Positions 7,790 to 16,887 of a DNA stretch of 64,000 nt are shown one piece after another (the first letter of the stretch is position 1; the number at the start of each line of letters is the position of its first letter). The notes beneath the pieces are model-generated. The model was not told the DNA's origin and ran no database searches. It saw only the letters and a program-made list of their open reading frames with translations. A program made the translations under genes and the position numbers. This stretch comes from Marinobacter sp. S0848L. GTDB lineage: Bacteria; Pseudomonadota; Gammaproteobacteria; Pseudomonadales; Oleiphilaceae. Where the stretch lies: the NCBI RefSeq assembly GCF_023016065.1, contig NZ_JALKAQ010000011.1, positions 44,739 to 108,738 on the forward strand, read 5' to 3'.

Positions 7790-8124
7790 GTTTTCGAATC
7801 GTCATCCGGCGCATCGCTGGCGGGGTGAGCATCGTCTGGCGTTTTACCCCGAATGTGAAAGGCAAACGCCAAAATCTCGGCTATCACCCGGTAGAGCTCT
7901 TCGGGGATTTCTTCGTTGAGAGACAGGCGCGCTAATATTCCGGCCAGCTCGGCATTCTCATAAAGAGGAACATCGTTTTCCTGAGCGATGCGGATAATCT
8001 CTTCGGCCAACTCCCATGTGCCTGTGGCTGAAATGATCGGGGCGCGCTTACCATCGTATTTCAGAGCAACTGCAGCGGGAGCGGAGTGGTCGTCTTGTGC
8101 TTGCGTGCGTTTGTCCTGAGTCAT
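7786..8124 (-). CDS. FlhB C-terminal domain homologue (FlhX-like)
   Basis: The 112-aa product corresponds to the cytoplasmic C-terminal domain of the flagellar export switch protein FlhB. AVALKYDGKRAPIISATG aligns with the strand just after the FlhB cleavage site (NPTHYAVALKY), and IIRIAQENDVPLYENAELA with the conserved helix. It lacks all TM segments and the self-cleaving NPTH, so it starts about where the cleaved FlhB-CC fragment starts. Such proteins (FlhX/FhlB) can replace the FlhB C-fragment in some bacteria. Its ATG overlaps the fliK stop by 4 nt (ATGA). FliK acts on FlhB to switch export specificity, so the pairing makes functional sense. Confidence 0.85.
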   Translation of the reverse strand: MTQDKRTQAQDDHSAPAAVALKYDGKRAPIISATGTWELAEEIIRIAQENDVPLYENAELAGILARLSLNEEIPEELYRVIAEILAFAFHIRGKTPDDAHPASDAPDDDSKT

Positions 8125-9542
8125 GCCTTGGTATCTACCAGTCGATGTTCCAGTCGGGTTTCAGCGTGTTGCGGGCTACCTCTTCGACATTCCAAATCCG
8201 CTACTTCCAAGCCAAGATCGGCCAAACTTTGACGCAGCAGCGGAAGTTCCTCGTTTACCTGACGAAGGGTGGACTGCTTCGTGGCCCATATGTGCGCACT
8301 GACACTGGGGTGACGATACGCTACCTCGAAATGCAGCGGGCCCGCGTGGTCCAGATCCATTGCCAGGTTCAGGCGCCACTCGCTGACGGCCGCTCGTTCC
8401 GGATGGTTTTTGGTGTTCTTCTCTTGCTTGTATTGCTCCATCCGGAGTTGCGCCGTTCGAGGTTCTTGTTGCGGGGTTAGCCAAGGGATTTCCAGAAGTA
8501 GGGTGCTGGCAGGCGCGCCGGGTTCGGCGCCGGCTCTTGCGGTCAGGGTTTGGCTGTGCAGCTGGTTCACGGTAATGCGGTTGAGCATTCCGGCCAGCAT
8601 ACGCAATGTTTGAGCGACGCTTGCAGGTTCGCTGTTTCCTAGTGAGGTGTTGGCTGTGGCCAGCTTTGGGAACTGCAAAGGTGCGTGCATCAAATCCGGG
8701 CTGGCCAAAGGCGTCAGGCGGTTAAAGGCGTCCGGCGTTTGTCCTTGCTTGGCGAGCAGCGCGGTGATAATTCTCGCCAGAACCAGTTTGAAATCGGTGG
8801 GTGCGGTCTGTTGGGTGCCGGTTTGCAACAGGCGAGATTCCGCGAAGCCGCCACTTTCAGCCAACCATTGCTTGACTTGATCGGCACCGCCCTCGGCCTT
8901 GCCAGCGCCGGGTTGCAGAGTGTTAGCGTTTGCCATACTGGCGAGAAGCCCTTCCAGAGCTTGCCGCGCTGCGGCGGGAAGTGGCTGTGTGGCGCTATTT
9001 GAAGGCAATTGACCCGGTTGAAGCGTGGCTTTCAACCCCGAGTTCATGCTGCTCAGCAGTTGAGCCAATCCGCTTTGCAGATTTTGTTGCCACGGCAGGC
9101 GCTGTGCCAAAGCCTGGGCAATGCCGGCTTCCTGGCTGGTTGCTAATTTGCCAATTAGCCGGAGTTCATTGCCGGCTCGCATGACTTTGATCAAGTCGCC
9201 CGTCTTCAAATCCGGCGACTCGTCACCGGTGGCGACCGCAAGAGAGCGTCCCTTTACTTCTAAAATAAGCTCGTTGCCGCCACCTTTACGCTGTAATACT
9301 TCCGCCACTTTGGCGAGCGTTGACTCCCTGTTGCCCAGCTTCAGCTGTGCCAGTTGTTGTTGGGCTGACTGGGTTCGGTCGATACCGACCGAGGGCAGGC
9401 CAGTATTGGTCTGGCCGCCGCCGGAGAGTTTGTTTGTCGGAGGGGCAGGCGTTTGCCCGCCGTTCAGTTTCATTGGCATTGTTTTGATATCGGGCAAGAG
9501 TAATCTGTGATCGCTTTCGTTATAATGCGCCTCATTGGCCAA
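8121..9542 (-). CDS. fliK: Flagellar hook-length control protein FliK
   Basis: The product (up to 473 aa) is a FliK-type protein. The N-terminal two thirds are low-complexity, rich in Q, A, L, T and G. The C-terminal third is the Flg_hook domain (about 345-445), with WRLNLAMDLDHAGPLHFEV and a later helix VNEELPLLRQSLADLGLEV, the typical FliK end. FliK measures the hook and switches FlhB from hook to filament export. The start is unsure: the longest frame begins with TTG at 9542, while ATG codons lie at 9479 and 9473; none has a clear Shine-Dalgarno sequence. The residues before the ATG (RLLLPDI) look plausible as coding. It overlaps the FlhB-like gene by ATGA. Confidence 0.88.
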   Translation of the reverse strand: MANEAHYNESDHRLLLPDIKTMPMKLNGGQTPAPPTNKLSGGGQTNTGLPSVGIDRTQSAQQQLAQLKLGNRESTLAKVAEVLQRKGGGNELILEVKGRSLAVATGDESPDLKTGDLIKVMRAGNELRLIGKLATSQEAGIAQALAQRLPWQQNLQSGLAQLLSSMNSGLKATLQPGQLPSNSATQPLPAAARQALEGLLASMANANTLQPGAGKAEGGADQVKQWLAESGGFAESRLLQTGTQQTAPTDFKLVLARIITALLAKQGQTPDAFNRLTPLASPDLMHAPLQFPKLATANTSLGNSEPASVAQTLRMLAGMLNRITVNQLHSQTLTARAGAEPGAPASTLLLEIPWLTPQQEPRTAQLRMEQYKQEKNTKNHPERAAVSEWRLNLAMDLDHAGPLHFEVAYRHPSVSAHIWATKQSTLRQVNEELPLLRQSLADLGLEVADLECRRGSPQHAETRLEHRLVDTKA

Positions 9543-9632
9543 GAACGCCCGGTTTTTAAATGGGGTGCGGTTTGGTCTTTATTCATACATCTGATGCCAC
9601 ACGCGCATCTTTCGCTTTAAAACGGAACCCAG

Positions 9633-10265
9633 ATGCCCGAGCCGTTACTACAGGCCGTTGGTCTTGAGTGTGAGCGCGACGAGCGCCTTCTGTTCCAGAA
9701 CCTGTCATTTTCCATACTGCCCGGTACGGTCACTCGTGTCGAGGGTCCCAATGGCTCCGGAAAAACAACTCTGCTCAGAATATTGGCTGGTCTGAACGAT
9801 GCCTGGACGGGAGAGCTCAACTGGTGTGGCCAGCCGCGGGATCGTCATCGCGAATCGTATCTGCGCAATATGCTGTACCTGGGGCATCGGCCCGGTATCA
9901 AACCGTTATTAACACCGCTGGAAAATCTGCGGGCATTGATGGCTGGTCGTCGGCCACTGGACGATGATGCACTGCTGCAGGCTTTGGCCGGTACCGGACT
10001 GTCGGGCTTTGAACAGGTACCCTGCCGTAATCTGTCGGCGGGACAGCAGCGCCGGGTGGCCTTGGCGCGCTTGCTGATCGCCGATGAGCCTTTGTGGCTT
10101 CTTGATGAGGTGTTTACCGCTATTGATGCGGCCGGGGTAGAGGCCATAGAGTCGCTGCTGCTTCAACGCGCCCGTGAGGGTGGGGCAGTGGTGGTTACCA
10201 CTCACCACAACCTGGATTTGCCGGGCATGGGCCGTATTACCTTGGGGGGCGCTACAGAGCGATGA
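9633..10265 (+). CDS. ccmA: Cytochrome c biogenesis ATP-binding protein CcmA
   Basis: CcmA (210 aa) is the ATPase of the CcmABCD complex that releases holo-CcmE loaded with haem. Walker A is GPNGSGKTTLLR (near residue 36), the ABC signature is NLSAGQQRRVAL, and Walker B is PLWLLDEVFTAID. The length is that of short ABC ATPases in this family. It is the first gene of a complete ccmABCDEFGHI set and overlaps ccmB by ATGA (10262-10265). The 90-bp region between the divergent fliK and ccmA must hold the operon promoter, but no convincing -35/-10 pair was seen. Confidence 0.96.
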   Translation: MPEPLLQAVGLECERDERLLFQNLSFSILPGTVTRVEGPNGSGKTTLLRILAGLNDAWTGELNWCGQPRDRHRESYLRNMLYLGHRPGIKPLLTPLENLRALMAGRRPLDDDALLQALAGTGLSGFEQVPCRNLSAGQQRRVALARLLIADEPLWLLDEVFTAIDAAGVEAIESLLLQRAREGGAVVVTTHHNLDLPGMGRITLGGATER

Positions 10266-10987
10266 ACGCTAACGCATCAATCAAAGTGCAATCGGCCCAG
10301 CGTTCTGTGGGTGTTACGCAGGCCATGGTCGCGGTATTTTTACGTGATGTTCGAGTTGCCTTTCGTCAAAAGCAGGATCTGCTAAACCCGCTTTTGTTTT
10401 TTACTATGGTGGTAACTCTATTCCCCCTTGGGGTAAGCCCGGAAGTGGCATTCCTGAAACAGTCCGGAGCCGGTATCCTTTGGGTAGCGGCTTTGTTGTC
10501 GGTGCTGTTGTCACTGGACCATCTGTTTCGACACGATTTTGATGATGGCACCCTGGAACAATTAATGTTGCAGCCTCAACCCTTGTTTTTGCTGGTATTA
10601 GCGAAAACTCTGGCCCACTGGATGCTGACGGGGCTGCCTTTGGTGCTGTTAACCCCGGTTTTAGGATTAATGTTGCATCTCGACGGGAACTCCGTGGCAA
10701 CTTTGTGTCTAACGCTGCTGATTGGCACTCCGGTGTTGAGTTTGATCGGCTCGATAGGTGCGGCATTAACGCTTGGCCTGCGCTCGGCCGGAGTGCTCTT
10801 GTCACTGCTGATTATTCCGCTGTACATTCCCGTGCTTATTTTTGGTACCGGAACAGTGGCCGCAGCTGTTGAGGGGGCGCAAGTGTCCGGTTATCTGGCG
10901 TTGATGGGCGCGTTTTTGGTGTTGGCACTGACGCTGGCACCGTTTGCCTCGGCTGCAGCGTTACGAATCAGCCTGTCCAATAGCTGA
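10262..10987 (+). CDS. ccmB: Haem exporter protein CcmB
   Basis: CcmB (241 aa) is the integral membrane partner of CcmA. It has six hydrophobic segments, including LLFFTMVVTLFPLGVSPE early and YLALMGAFLVLALTLAPFAS at the end. The family signature DFDDGTLEQLMLQP is present near residue 84. The N-terminus carries about 20 extra polar residues before the conserved AVFLRDVRVAFRQK; a start further in is possible, but the ATGA overlap with ccmA favours 10262. It acts with CcmC in the inner membrane. Confidence 0.95.
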   Translation: MNANASIKVQSAQRSVGVTQAMVAVFLRDVRVAFRQKQDLLNPLLFFTMVVTLFPLGVSPEVAFLKQSGAGILWVAALLSVLLSLDHLFRHDFDDGTLEQLMLQPQPLFLLVLAKTLAHWMLTGLPLVLLTPVLGLMLHLDGNSVATLCLTLLIGTPVLSLIGSIGAALTLGLRSAGVLLSLLIIPLYIPVLIFGTGTVAAAVEGAQVSGYLALMGAFLVLALTLAPFASAAALRISLSNS

Positions 10988-11039
10988 GTGTGTCAGCCGG
11001 GCAGAAACGAACAGTGAACAGTAAGACGGTGACTAACTG

Positions 11040-11783
11040 ATGTGGCAATTCTTTCACAAGCTGGGCTCTCCGAAGTGGTTCTTTGGAATAGCAAACCGCT
11101 TTATGCCGTGGCTTCTGGCGGGAGGCCTGATCCTTCTGGTTGCGGGGTTAGTCTGGGGCTTGGCGTTTGCCCCGAAAGATTATCTGCAGGGCAATAGCTA
11201 CCGCATTATCTTCATTCATGTGCCATCGGCGTTTCTGGCGCAATCCATTTACATCATGATGGCCTCGGCGGCCGTGGTGACGTTGGTTTGGCGCATGAAG
11301 TTGGCGGATGTTTTTGTGAAGTCGGTGGCACCGGTTGGTTTGATGTTTACTTTCCTGGCACTTTTTACCGGGGCCGTTTGGGGTAAGCCGACATGGGGCA
11401 CCTGGTGGGTATGGGACGCACGGCTGACGTCCATGTTGATCCTGTTGTTTCTTTACGGCGGCGTGATTGCCCTTGATCGTTCGATCAACGATGAAAAATC
11501 GGCGGCCCGCGCGGTCGCGGTGCTGGTACTGGTGGGCGTGGTGAACATTCCCATCATTAAGTACTCGGTGAACTGGTGGAACACACTGCACCAGCCAGCC
11601 ACCTTTAAATTAACCGAAAAGCCCGCCATGGCGATGGAGATGTGGGTACCGCTATTACTGTCGGTACTGGGCCTCTATCTGCTGTTTGGTTGGTTGGCAT
11701 GCCTGAGAATGAAAACCGAAATTCTGGTTCGGGAGCGTCGTACCCGATGGGTGAAAGACCTCGTTCTGGCGGGAAGGAAGTAA
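11040..11783 (+). CDS. ccmC: Haem delivery protein CcmC
   Basis: CcmC (247 aa) binds haem in the inner membrane and passes it to CcmE. It has six TM segments and the tryptophan-rich WWD motif (WGTWWVWDARLTSML, near residue 120) flanked by conserved histidines (one in IIFIHVPSA before it and one in WWNTLHQPAT after it), which ligate haem. A 52-bp gap separates it from ccmB, and ATG 11040 overlaps a TGA triplet in the leader (CTGATG). The family length is about 245 aa, so it is complete. Confidence 0.96.
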   Translation: MWQFFHKLGSPKWFFGIANRFMPWLLAGGLILLVAGLVWGLAFAPKDYLQGNSYRIIFIHVPSAFLAQSIYIMMASAAVVTLVWRMKLADVFVKSVAPVGLMFTFLALFTGAVWGKPTWGTWWVWDARLTSMLILLFLYGGVIALDRSINDEKSAARAVAVLVLVGVVNIPIIKYSVNWWNTLHQPATFKLTEKPAMAMEMWVPLLLSVLGLYLLFGWLACLRMKTEILVRERRTRWVKDLVLAGRK

Positions 11784-11786
11784 ACA

Positions 11787-12020
11787 ATGGCATTTGATTC
11801 GTTCTCAGCATTTCTCACCATGGAAGGCCATGGTCCTTACGTTTGGACCTGTTATGCCGTGTTCGTGATTCTGCTTGCGGGCACGGTTTTTTGGTCGGCG
11901 AAACGCCATCAAGCTACGTATCGCATGTGTAAGCGCAGCTATGAACAGCAGAACCCGAAAGGGCAAACCGCGCCGAAAGCCGCGGCGACCTTCACACGTG
12001 TTGAAATCTCTCAGGATTGA
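11787..12020 (+). CDS. ccmD: Haem exporter subunit CcmD
   Basis: This 77-aa single-TM protein matches CcmD: MEGHGPYVWTCYAVFVILLA with the TM at about 20-40, followed by a basic, hydrophilic tail. CcmD stabilises the CcmABC complex and helps release holo-CcmE. It sits 3 bp after ccmC with a strong GGAAGGAAG ribosome-binding site, in the invariant order C-D-E. It is slightly longer than the E. coli protein because of its tail. Confidence 0.92.
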   Translation: MAFDSFSAFLTMEGHGPYVWTCYAVFVILLAGTVFWSAKRHQATYRMCKRSYEQQNPKGQTAPKAAATFTRVEISQD

Positions 12021-12034
12021 CCATTAGGTAACCC

Positions 12035-12514
12035 ATGCATCCGATTCGGAAGAAAAGACTGACCATATTGATTTTTCTTGTTGCTGGTTTGGCCGTTGCG
12101 GTTGGTCTGACCACCTACGCGTTGCGCCAGAACATCAATCTGTTCTATGACCCCACCGAAATTGCCGCCGGTAATGCGCCGGTCGATGTGCGGATTCGGG
12201 CTGGAGGCATGGTTGAAGAGGGTAGTGTAAAACGCGACCCCGAAAGCCTTTCGGTACGTTTCCGGGTAACAAACTTCACGGATTCAGTACCGGTTGAGTA
12301 TGTCGGCATCCTGCCGGATCTTTTTGCCGAAGGCCAGGGTGTGGTCGCCATGGGGCGCCTGAACAACGACGGTCTTTTTGTGGCGGATCAGGTGTTGGCG
12401 AAACACGATGAGAATTACATGCCACCGGAAGTGGCCGATGCGCTGGAAAAGTCATCGAAAGGACAACACAAGCCGCCATACGCCGACAAAACGGCCGAAT
12501 CCCAGGCTTACTAA
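12035..12514 (+). CDS. ccmE: Cytochrome c-type biogenesis haem chaperone CcmE
   Basis: CcmE (159 aa) carries haem bound covalently in the periplasm and hands it to CcmF/H. The N-terminus is basic (MHPIRKKRL) with one TM anchor (10-30). An OB-fold beta-barrel follows (about 45-125), and the haem-binding motif [12 protein letters not shown] contains the covalent ligand His124 and the axial Tyr128. The C-terminal tail is flexible. It lies 14 bp after ccmD. Confidence 0.97.
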   Translation: MHPIRKKRLTILIFLVAGLAVAVGLTTYALRQNINLFYDPTEIAAGNAPVDVRIRAGGMVEEGSVKRDPESLSVRFRVTNFTDSVPVEYVGILPDLFAEGQGVVAMGRLNNDGLFVADQVLAKHDENYMPPEVADALEKSSKGQHKPPYADKTAESQAY

Positions 12515-12547
12515 GCCCCCATTTATTGTTGATGTTGGAGAGTCCTG

Positions 12548-14548
12548 ATGTATCCGGAGCTCGGGCAAGTTTCACTGATACTCGCGCTGTTGCTGGCGTT
12601 ACTTCTTTCTGTTGTGCCATTGGCAGGGGCCTTAACCGGGCGTGATAGCCTGCAGGCCTTCGCCCGACCCTTGGCGTCGGGCATGTTTGTGTTTACAGGG
12701 CTGGCCTTTGCCATACTGACTCATGCGTTCATGGTTGATGATTTTTCCGTCGCCTATGTGGCTAACAACAGCAATAGCATGTTGCCCTGGTTTTATAAGT
12801 TCAGTGCCGTTTGGGGCGGCCATGAAGGCTCGCTGTTGCTGTGGATTCTGATGCTGACGGGCTGGACCCTCGCAGTGGCGGTATTCAGCCGTAAGCTGCC
12901 TTCCACCATGGTGTCACAGGTTCTGTCTGTGATGGGCATGGTGTGTGTGGGTTTCTTCCTGTTCATTATGCTGACGTCTAACCCGTTTGATCGTCTGTTA
13001 CCGAACATTCCCGCTGATGGCCAGGATCTCAACCCGCTCTTGCAGGACTTTGGTCTGATCGTTCACCCACCGATGCTTTACATGGGTTACGTTGGCTTCT
13101 CTGTTGCGTTTGCGTTCGCCTTGGCAGCCTTGATTAATGGCCGTCTGGATGCCGCCTGGGCCCGTTGGTCCCGGCCTTGGACAACCGTGGCCTGGTCGTT
13201 CCTGACTATCGGTATTGCCTTGGGAAGTTGGTGGGCCTATTACGAACTTGGCTGGGGCGGCTGGTGGTTCTGGGATCCGGTCGAAAACGCATCCCTGCTG
13301 CCATGGCTGTCGGGCACCGCGCTGATGCACTCGTTGGCGGTGACAGAAAAACGGGGCGTATTTAAAAGCTGGACCGTGTTGTTGGCCATCGTAACCTTCG
13401 CGTTGAGTCTTCTGGGCACCTTCCTGGTTCGTTCCGGCGTATTGACCTCCGTTCACGCCTTTGCGTCTGACCCGGAGCGGGGTACCTTCCTGCTTATGCT
13501 CCTTGGCATAACCGTGATCGGTAGTTTGGCACTGTACGCATTTCGCGCGCCGGTGGTGCACGTGCGTTCACGCTACGGCTCGTTGTCACGAGAAATTTTC
13601 TTGCTGCTGAACAACGTACTGCTGGTGACGGCAACACTACTCGTTGCTATCGGCACGCTGTATCCACTGGTTCTCGACTATTTGGATATGGGCAAACTGT
13701 CCATAGGCGAACCCTTCTTCAACACCACTTTTAGTCCGCTGGCGGTCGCGACCGGCTTGCTTCTGGGAGCGGGTGTTTTCTCCCGCTGGAAGAAAACCGA
13801 CGGTGGCTGGCTGGGACGTAAGCTTCTTTGGCCGTTGGCTGTGAGCTTAACGGCCAGTGTGGCGGTGATTCTGATCTACGGTGGTTTCAAGCCTTGGGCT
13901 TTCGCCGGTGTGTTCACGGCGGTTTGGGTTGCAGTGGCGACGCTCTGGGATTTGTGGGACAAGTCTGCGTCTCGCCAAGGGCGGTTGCACGGGCTTAAGC
14001 GTCAGTCCCGAAGCTATTGGGGCATGGTGCTGGGTCATCTGGGCGTCGCGATGGTGATGGCTGGGGCAACTGTGGTATCGAACTATGGCATCGAGCGCGA
14101 TGTCCGCATGGTACCCGGTGATTCAGCCATGGTCGGCGATTACGAAATCGTGTTCACGGACATTGGTAACCGTCGCGGGGCTAACTTTACCGCGCAATAC
14201 GGCAGCTTCGATGTGCTCCTGGATGGCAAAAAGATCACCGAATTGCATCCGGAGAAGCGCAATTATCCGGTAGGAATGAGCGTAATGACCGAGGCCGACA
14301 TTGACGGTGGCCTGTTCCGGGACATTTTCGTCGCTATCGGTGAGCGAATTTCCGACGACGCCTGGGCGATTCGTCTGCAGTACAAACCGCTGATTCGCTG
14401 GCTTTGGTTAGGAGCTTTGGTGATGGCGATTGGCGGCTTCCTGGCGATTGCCGATAAACGCTACCGTATTCGGGAAAAGAATCAGGTAAAAGTCGCTGAC
14501 CGGGCAGCCAAAACCGGTAGTGCTCAGGCTGCAGGAGCAACGTCATGA
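12548..14548 (+). CDS. ccmF: Haem lyase CcmF
   Basis: CcmF (666 aa) is the large membrane subunit of the system I cytochrome c haem lyase. It has about 14-15 TM segments and the WWD domain WAYYELGWGGWWFWDPVEN (near residue 228) that receives haem from holo-CcmE, with conserved histidines in the preceding VHPPMLYMGY and elsewhere. A large periplasmic region lies near the end (about 505-620), followed by a last TM helix (WLWLGALVMAIGGFLAI). Family length is about 650 aa. ccmG starts inside its stop (ATGA, 14545-14548). Confidence 0.97.
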   Translation: MYPELGQVSLILALLLALLLSVVPLAGALTGRDSLQAFARPLASGMFVFTGLAFAILTHAFMVDDFSVAYVANNSNSMLPWFYKFSAVWGGHEGSLLLWILMLTGWTLAVAVFSRKLPSTMVSQVLSVMGMVCVGFFLFIMLTSNPFDRLLPNIPADGQDLNPLLQDFGLIVHPPMLYMGYVGFSVAFAFALAALINGRLDAAWARWSRPWTTVAWSFLTIGIALGSWWAYYELGWGGWWFWDPVENASLLPWLSGTALMHSLAVTEKRGVFKSWTVLLAIVTFALSLLGTFLVRSGVLTSVHAFASDPERGTFLLMLLGITVIGSLALYAFRAPVVHVRSRYGSLSREIFLLLNNVLLVTATLLVAIGTLYPLVLDYLDMGKLSIGEPFFNTTFSPLAVATGLLLGAGVFSRWKKTDGGWLGRKLLWPLAVSLTASVAVILIYGGFKPWAFAGVFTAVWVAVATLWDLWDKSASRQGRLHGLKRQSRSYWGMVLGHLGVAMVMAGATVVSNYGIERDVRMVPGDSAMVGDYEIVFTDIGNRRGANFTAQYGSFDVLLDGKKITELHPEKRNYPVGMSVMTEADIDGGLFRDIFVAIGERISDDAWAIRLQYKPLIRWLWLGALVMAIGGFLAIADKRYRIREKNQVKVADRAAKTGSAQAAGATS

Positions 14549-15081
14549 AGCGGTTGTTGTTGTTTTTACCGCTGGTTATTGCGGTCGGTGTCGGTATTTT
14601 TCTGGCAGCGGGGATCGGCAAAGATCCTACCAAGCTGGAGTCGGCACGCATTGGCAAGCCGGTACCGGCTTTCAGCCTGGAAAATCTGAACGATCCGACC
14701 CAATTGCTGGATGAGTCTGTATTAAAGGGCGAAGTTGCTCTTCTGAATGTGTGGGCGGAGTGGTGCCCTTCCTGCTGGGACGAGCACGAATACCTGATGT
14801 GGCTGTCGAAGGAAAAAGGCGTTCGCATTGTCGGGCTCAACTACAAAGATCAGCGCGAAACGGCTTTCAGCTTTCTCGGACGTTTGGGCAATCCCTACGA
14901 TGAAATTATCTTCGACCCCAAAGGTTCATTGGGTTTTGATCTCGGCGTATACGGCGCGCCAGAAACCTTTGTCATTGATGCCAATGGCATTGTTCAGTAC
15001 CGCCACGTGGGCGTGGTGAACAAGCAAGTGTGGGAAGAAGTCCTACAGCCGGTTATTCAGAAGGCTAAGGGGAATAGCTAA
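14545..15081 (+). CDS. ccmG: Thiol:disulfide interchange protein CcmG/DsbE
   Basis: CcmG (178 aa) is a membrane-anchored thioredoxin-like protein that reduces the cysteines of apocytochrome c or CcmH before haem attachment. It has an N-terminal anchor (LLLFLPLVIAVGVGIFLAAG) and the active site AEWCPSCWDEH with Cys74 and Cys77. The downstream conserved YGAPETFVIDANG contains the cis-proline region of the family and the CcmG-type GAPETF motif. It overlaps ccmF by 4 nt and ccmH by 1 nt (TAATG). Confidence 0.97.
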   Translation: MKRLLLFLPLVIAVGVGIFLAAGIGKDPTKLESARIGKPVPAFSLENLNDPTQLLDESVLKGEVALLNVWAEWCPSCWDEHEYLMWLSKEKGVRIVGLNYKDQRETAFSFLGRLGNPYDEIIFDPKGSLGFDLGVYGAPETFVIDANGIVQYRHVGVVNKQVWEEVLQPVIQKAKGNS

Positions 15082-15557
15082 TGCGTAATATTCACGGTGC
15101 GTTAGTGCTATTGATCCTGTGTGCCTTCGGTGCACAGGCCGAAGTGAGTGAGGTGTACGACTTTGACACCCGGGCAGAAGAGCAGCGCTACCAGAATCTG
15201 ATTGCGGAATTACGTTGCCCTAAATGCCAGAACCAGAACATCGCTGATTCCAACGCACCAATCTCGAAAGATATGCGAGATCAGGTCTATCGATTGATGA
15301 AAAATGGCGCCACTAACGATGAAATCGTGGGCGATTTGGTGGGGCGTTTCGGTGAGTTTGTGCAATACAAACCGCCTGTGGACAAACGAACCATCCTGTT
15401 GTGGGCCTTCCCGGCCATCGCGGTGGTTGTAGGCGTGGCTATCGTTGCTGGCGTTGCCATCCGATCCCGCAAACGCGAAAAGGAAGAGTCGGCACTGAGC
15501 CCAGAAGAACTGGCCCGCGTAAAAAAGATGCTGGCAGACAAGGATCAGCAAGCCTGA
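15081..15557 (+). CDS. ccmH: Cytochrome c-type biogenesis protein CcmH (CcmL)
   Basis: This 158-aa protein has a signal peptide (MRNIHGALVLLILCAFGAQA), the redox motif LRCPKCQNQNIADSNAP (LRCxxC, near residue 49) and a C-terminal TM helix (WAFPAIAVVVGVAIVAGVAI) with a charged tail. It is the short thioredoxin-reducible half of the bipartite E. coli CcmH. With CcmF and CcmI it holds the reduced CXXCH site of apocytochrome c. It overlaps ccmG by 1 nt; ccmI follows after 45 bp. Confidence 0.96.
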   Translation: MRNIHGALVLLILCAFGAQAEVSEVYDFDTRAEEQRYQNLIAELRCPKCQNQNIADSNAPISKDMRDQVYRLMKNGATNDEIVGDLVGRFGEFVQYKPPVDKRTILLWAFPAIAVVVGVAIVAGVAIRSRKREKEESALSPEELARVKKMLADKDQQA

Positions 15558-15602
15558 AGCTGATCCACGCAACACATTTCTAACTGTGATGATGATTTCA
15601 CC

Positions 15603-16877
15603 ATGACTCAAGAGACCTTTTGGATTGCCTCAGCGGTATTGATTCTGTTCGCTATGGCATTCGTGTTGTATCCGGTGCTTTTTCATCGGCCCAAATCAAG
15701 AATTGAATCAGATCTTAGAAATCAAAACCTGTTGGCCTACAAATCGCGCCTCAGGGAACTGGAAGTCGAACACGAAGCAGGCATTCTGGATCAGCAAAGC
15801 TACGAGCAGTTGAAAGACGAATTGGCTGGTTCGATGCTGGATGATGTTCCAGAAAATGCCCAGCCCGAGAAACGCATACCGGGGCGCCGAAGCGCCATGG
15901 CGGTGGCGTTGTTGGCGTTATTGCTGCTGCCAGCAGGGGCTTTTTTTGCCTATCAGGAATGGGGCTCTATGGGCCAGGTGGAGCAGTATCTCACCATGCA
16001 GGAGATGAATGCTTCCGGAGCGGATCAGGTGGCTCGTATGTCGGAACTCGCCGACCAGTTACGGGAACGTCTGGAAGAGAATCCCGAGAATATCGACGGT
16101 TGGGCCATGCTCGCCCAGACCTATATGCGGGTAGAGCGTTATGACGAGGCTGCGACGGCGTATCAGCGCCTGGCCGGGCTGGTTGCGGACGACCCAGCCT
16201 CAAGCGCGGTGGCTTATGGCTTGTCGGCGCAGGCGTTATTTTTCAAAACGGAAGGGCAACTTACGCCGGCGGTTCAGCAGGCCATTGACAATGCCTTGGC
16301 GCTGGACGCAACCGAAGTGAATTCGTTGGGCTTGCTCGGCATTCATGCTTTTAGTCAGCAGAATTATCGCCAAGCGATCGAGTACTGGGAAACTATTACA
16401 GAAGCGGCACCCAATCATCCGCAAATCGCATCGATTCGTGGTGGTATCGCAGAAGCTTATGGCCGGTTGGGTGAAACGCCGCCTTCTCAGGCCGCCGAGG
16501 AAGCCTCGGCGACATCGGCGGGTGTGGATCTTCGGGTGTCTATCGACGAAGCGTTCAAAGAGCAGGTACCTGCCGACACCACTCTGTTTATTTTCGCCCG
16601 CCCGGCAGGGGCGACGGGCGGTGCGCCGGTTGCAGTGACCCGTTTAACAGCGGGAGCCTTGCCGGTTAATGTGCGTCTGGACGACAACTATGCGATGTCG
16701 CCGGAAGCGACTATCTCGGCTGTTGATGAAGTCGTCGTGGTGGCGCGCCTGACCCGTAGCGGCTCGATCAGCGCCCAACCCGGTGATTGGCAAGGGCAGG
16801 TTACGGCGGAGGTTGTTGCGCCAGATGCCGCTGGTCAGCCGGTGGAGTTGATTATCAACCAGCAGCTGACCAACTGA
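15603..16877 (+). CDS. ccmI: Cytochrome c-type biogenesis protein CcmI (TPR)
   Basis: CcmI (424 aa) is the apocytochrome chaperone that matches the C-terminal half of E. coli CcmH. It has an N-terminal TM (about 5-25), a cytoplasmic loop with SRIESDLRNQNLLAYKSRL, typical of the family, and a second TM (about 98-115). Periplasmic TPR repeats follow (about 150-290), including NIDGWAMLAQTYMRVERYDE, then a beta-rich C-terminal domain found in the long CcmI proteins of pseudomonads. No clear Shine-Dalgarno sequence precedes the ATG. It is the last gene of the operon and converges on batD. Confidence 0.93.
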   Translation: MTQETFWIASAVLILFAMAFVLYPVLFHRPKSRIESDLRNQNLLAYKSRLRELEVEHEAGILDQQSYEQLKDELAGSMLDDVPENAQPEKRIPGRRSAMAVALLALLLLPAGAFFAYQEWGSMGQVEQYLTMQEMNASGADQVARMSELADQLRERLEENPENIDGWAMLAQTYMRVERYDEAATAYQRLAGLVADDPASSAVAYGLSAQALFFKTEGQLTPAVQQAIDNALALDATEVNSLGLLGIHAFSQQNYRQAIEYWETITEAAPNHPQIASIRGGIAEAYGRLGETPPSQAAEEASATSAGVDLRVSIDEAFKEQVPADTTLFIFARPAGATGGAPVAVTRLTAGALPVNVRLDDNYAMSPEATISAVDEVVVVARLTRSGSISAQPGDWQGQVTAEVVAPDAAGQPVELIINQQLTN

Positions 16878-16887
16878 TCATCCGTGA

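Noticed and set aside
9484..9526. TTGATA (9484) and TATAAT (9521) as a ccmA promoter
   Set aside because: The boxes are 31 nt apart and lie inside the fliK coding region; no suitable -35 stands 16-18 nt before TATAAT.
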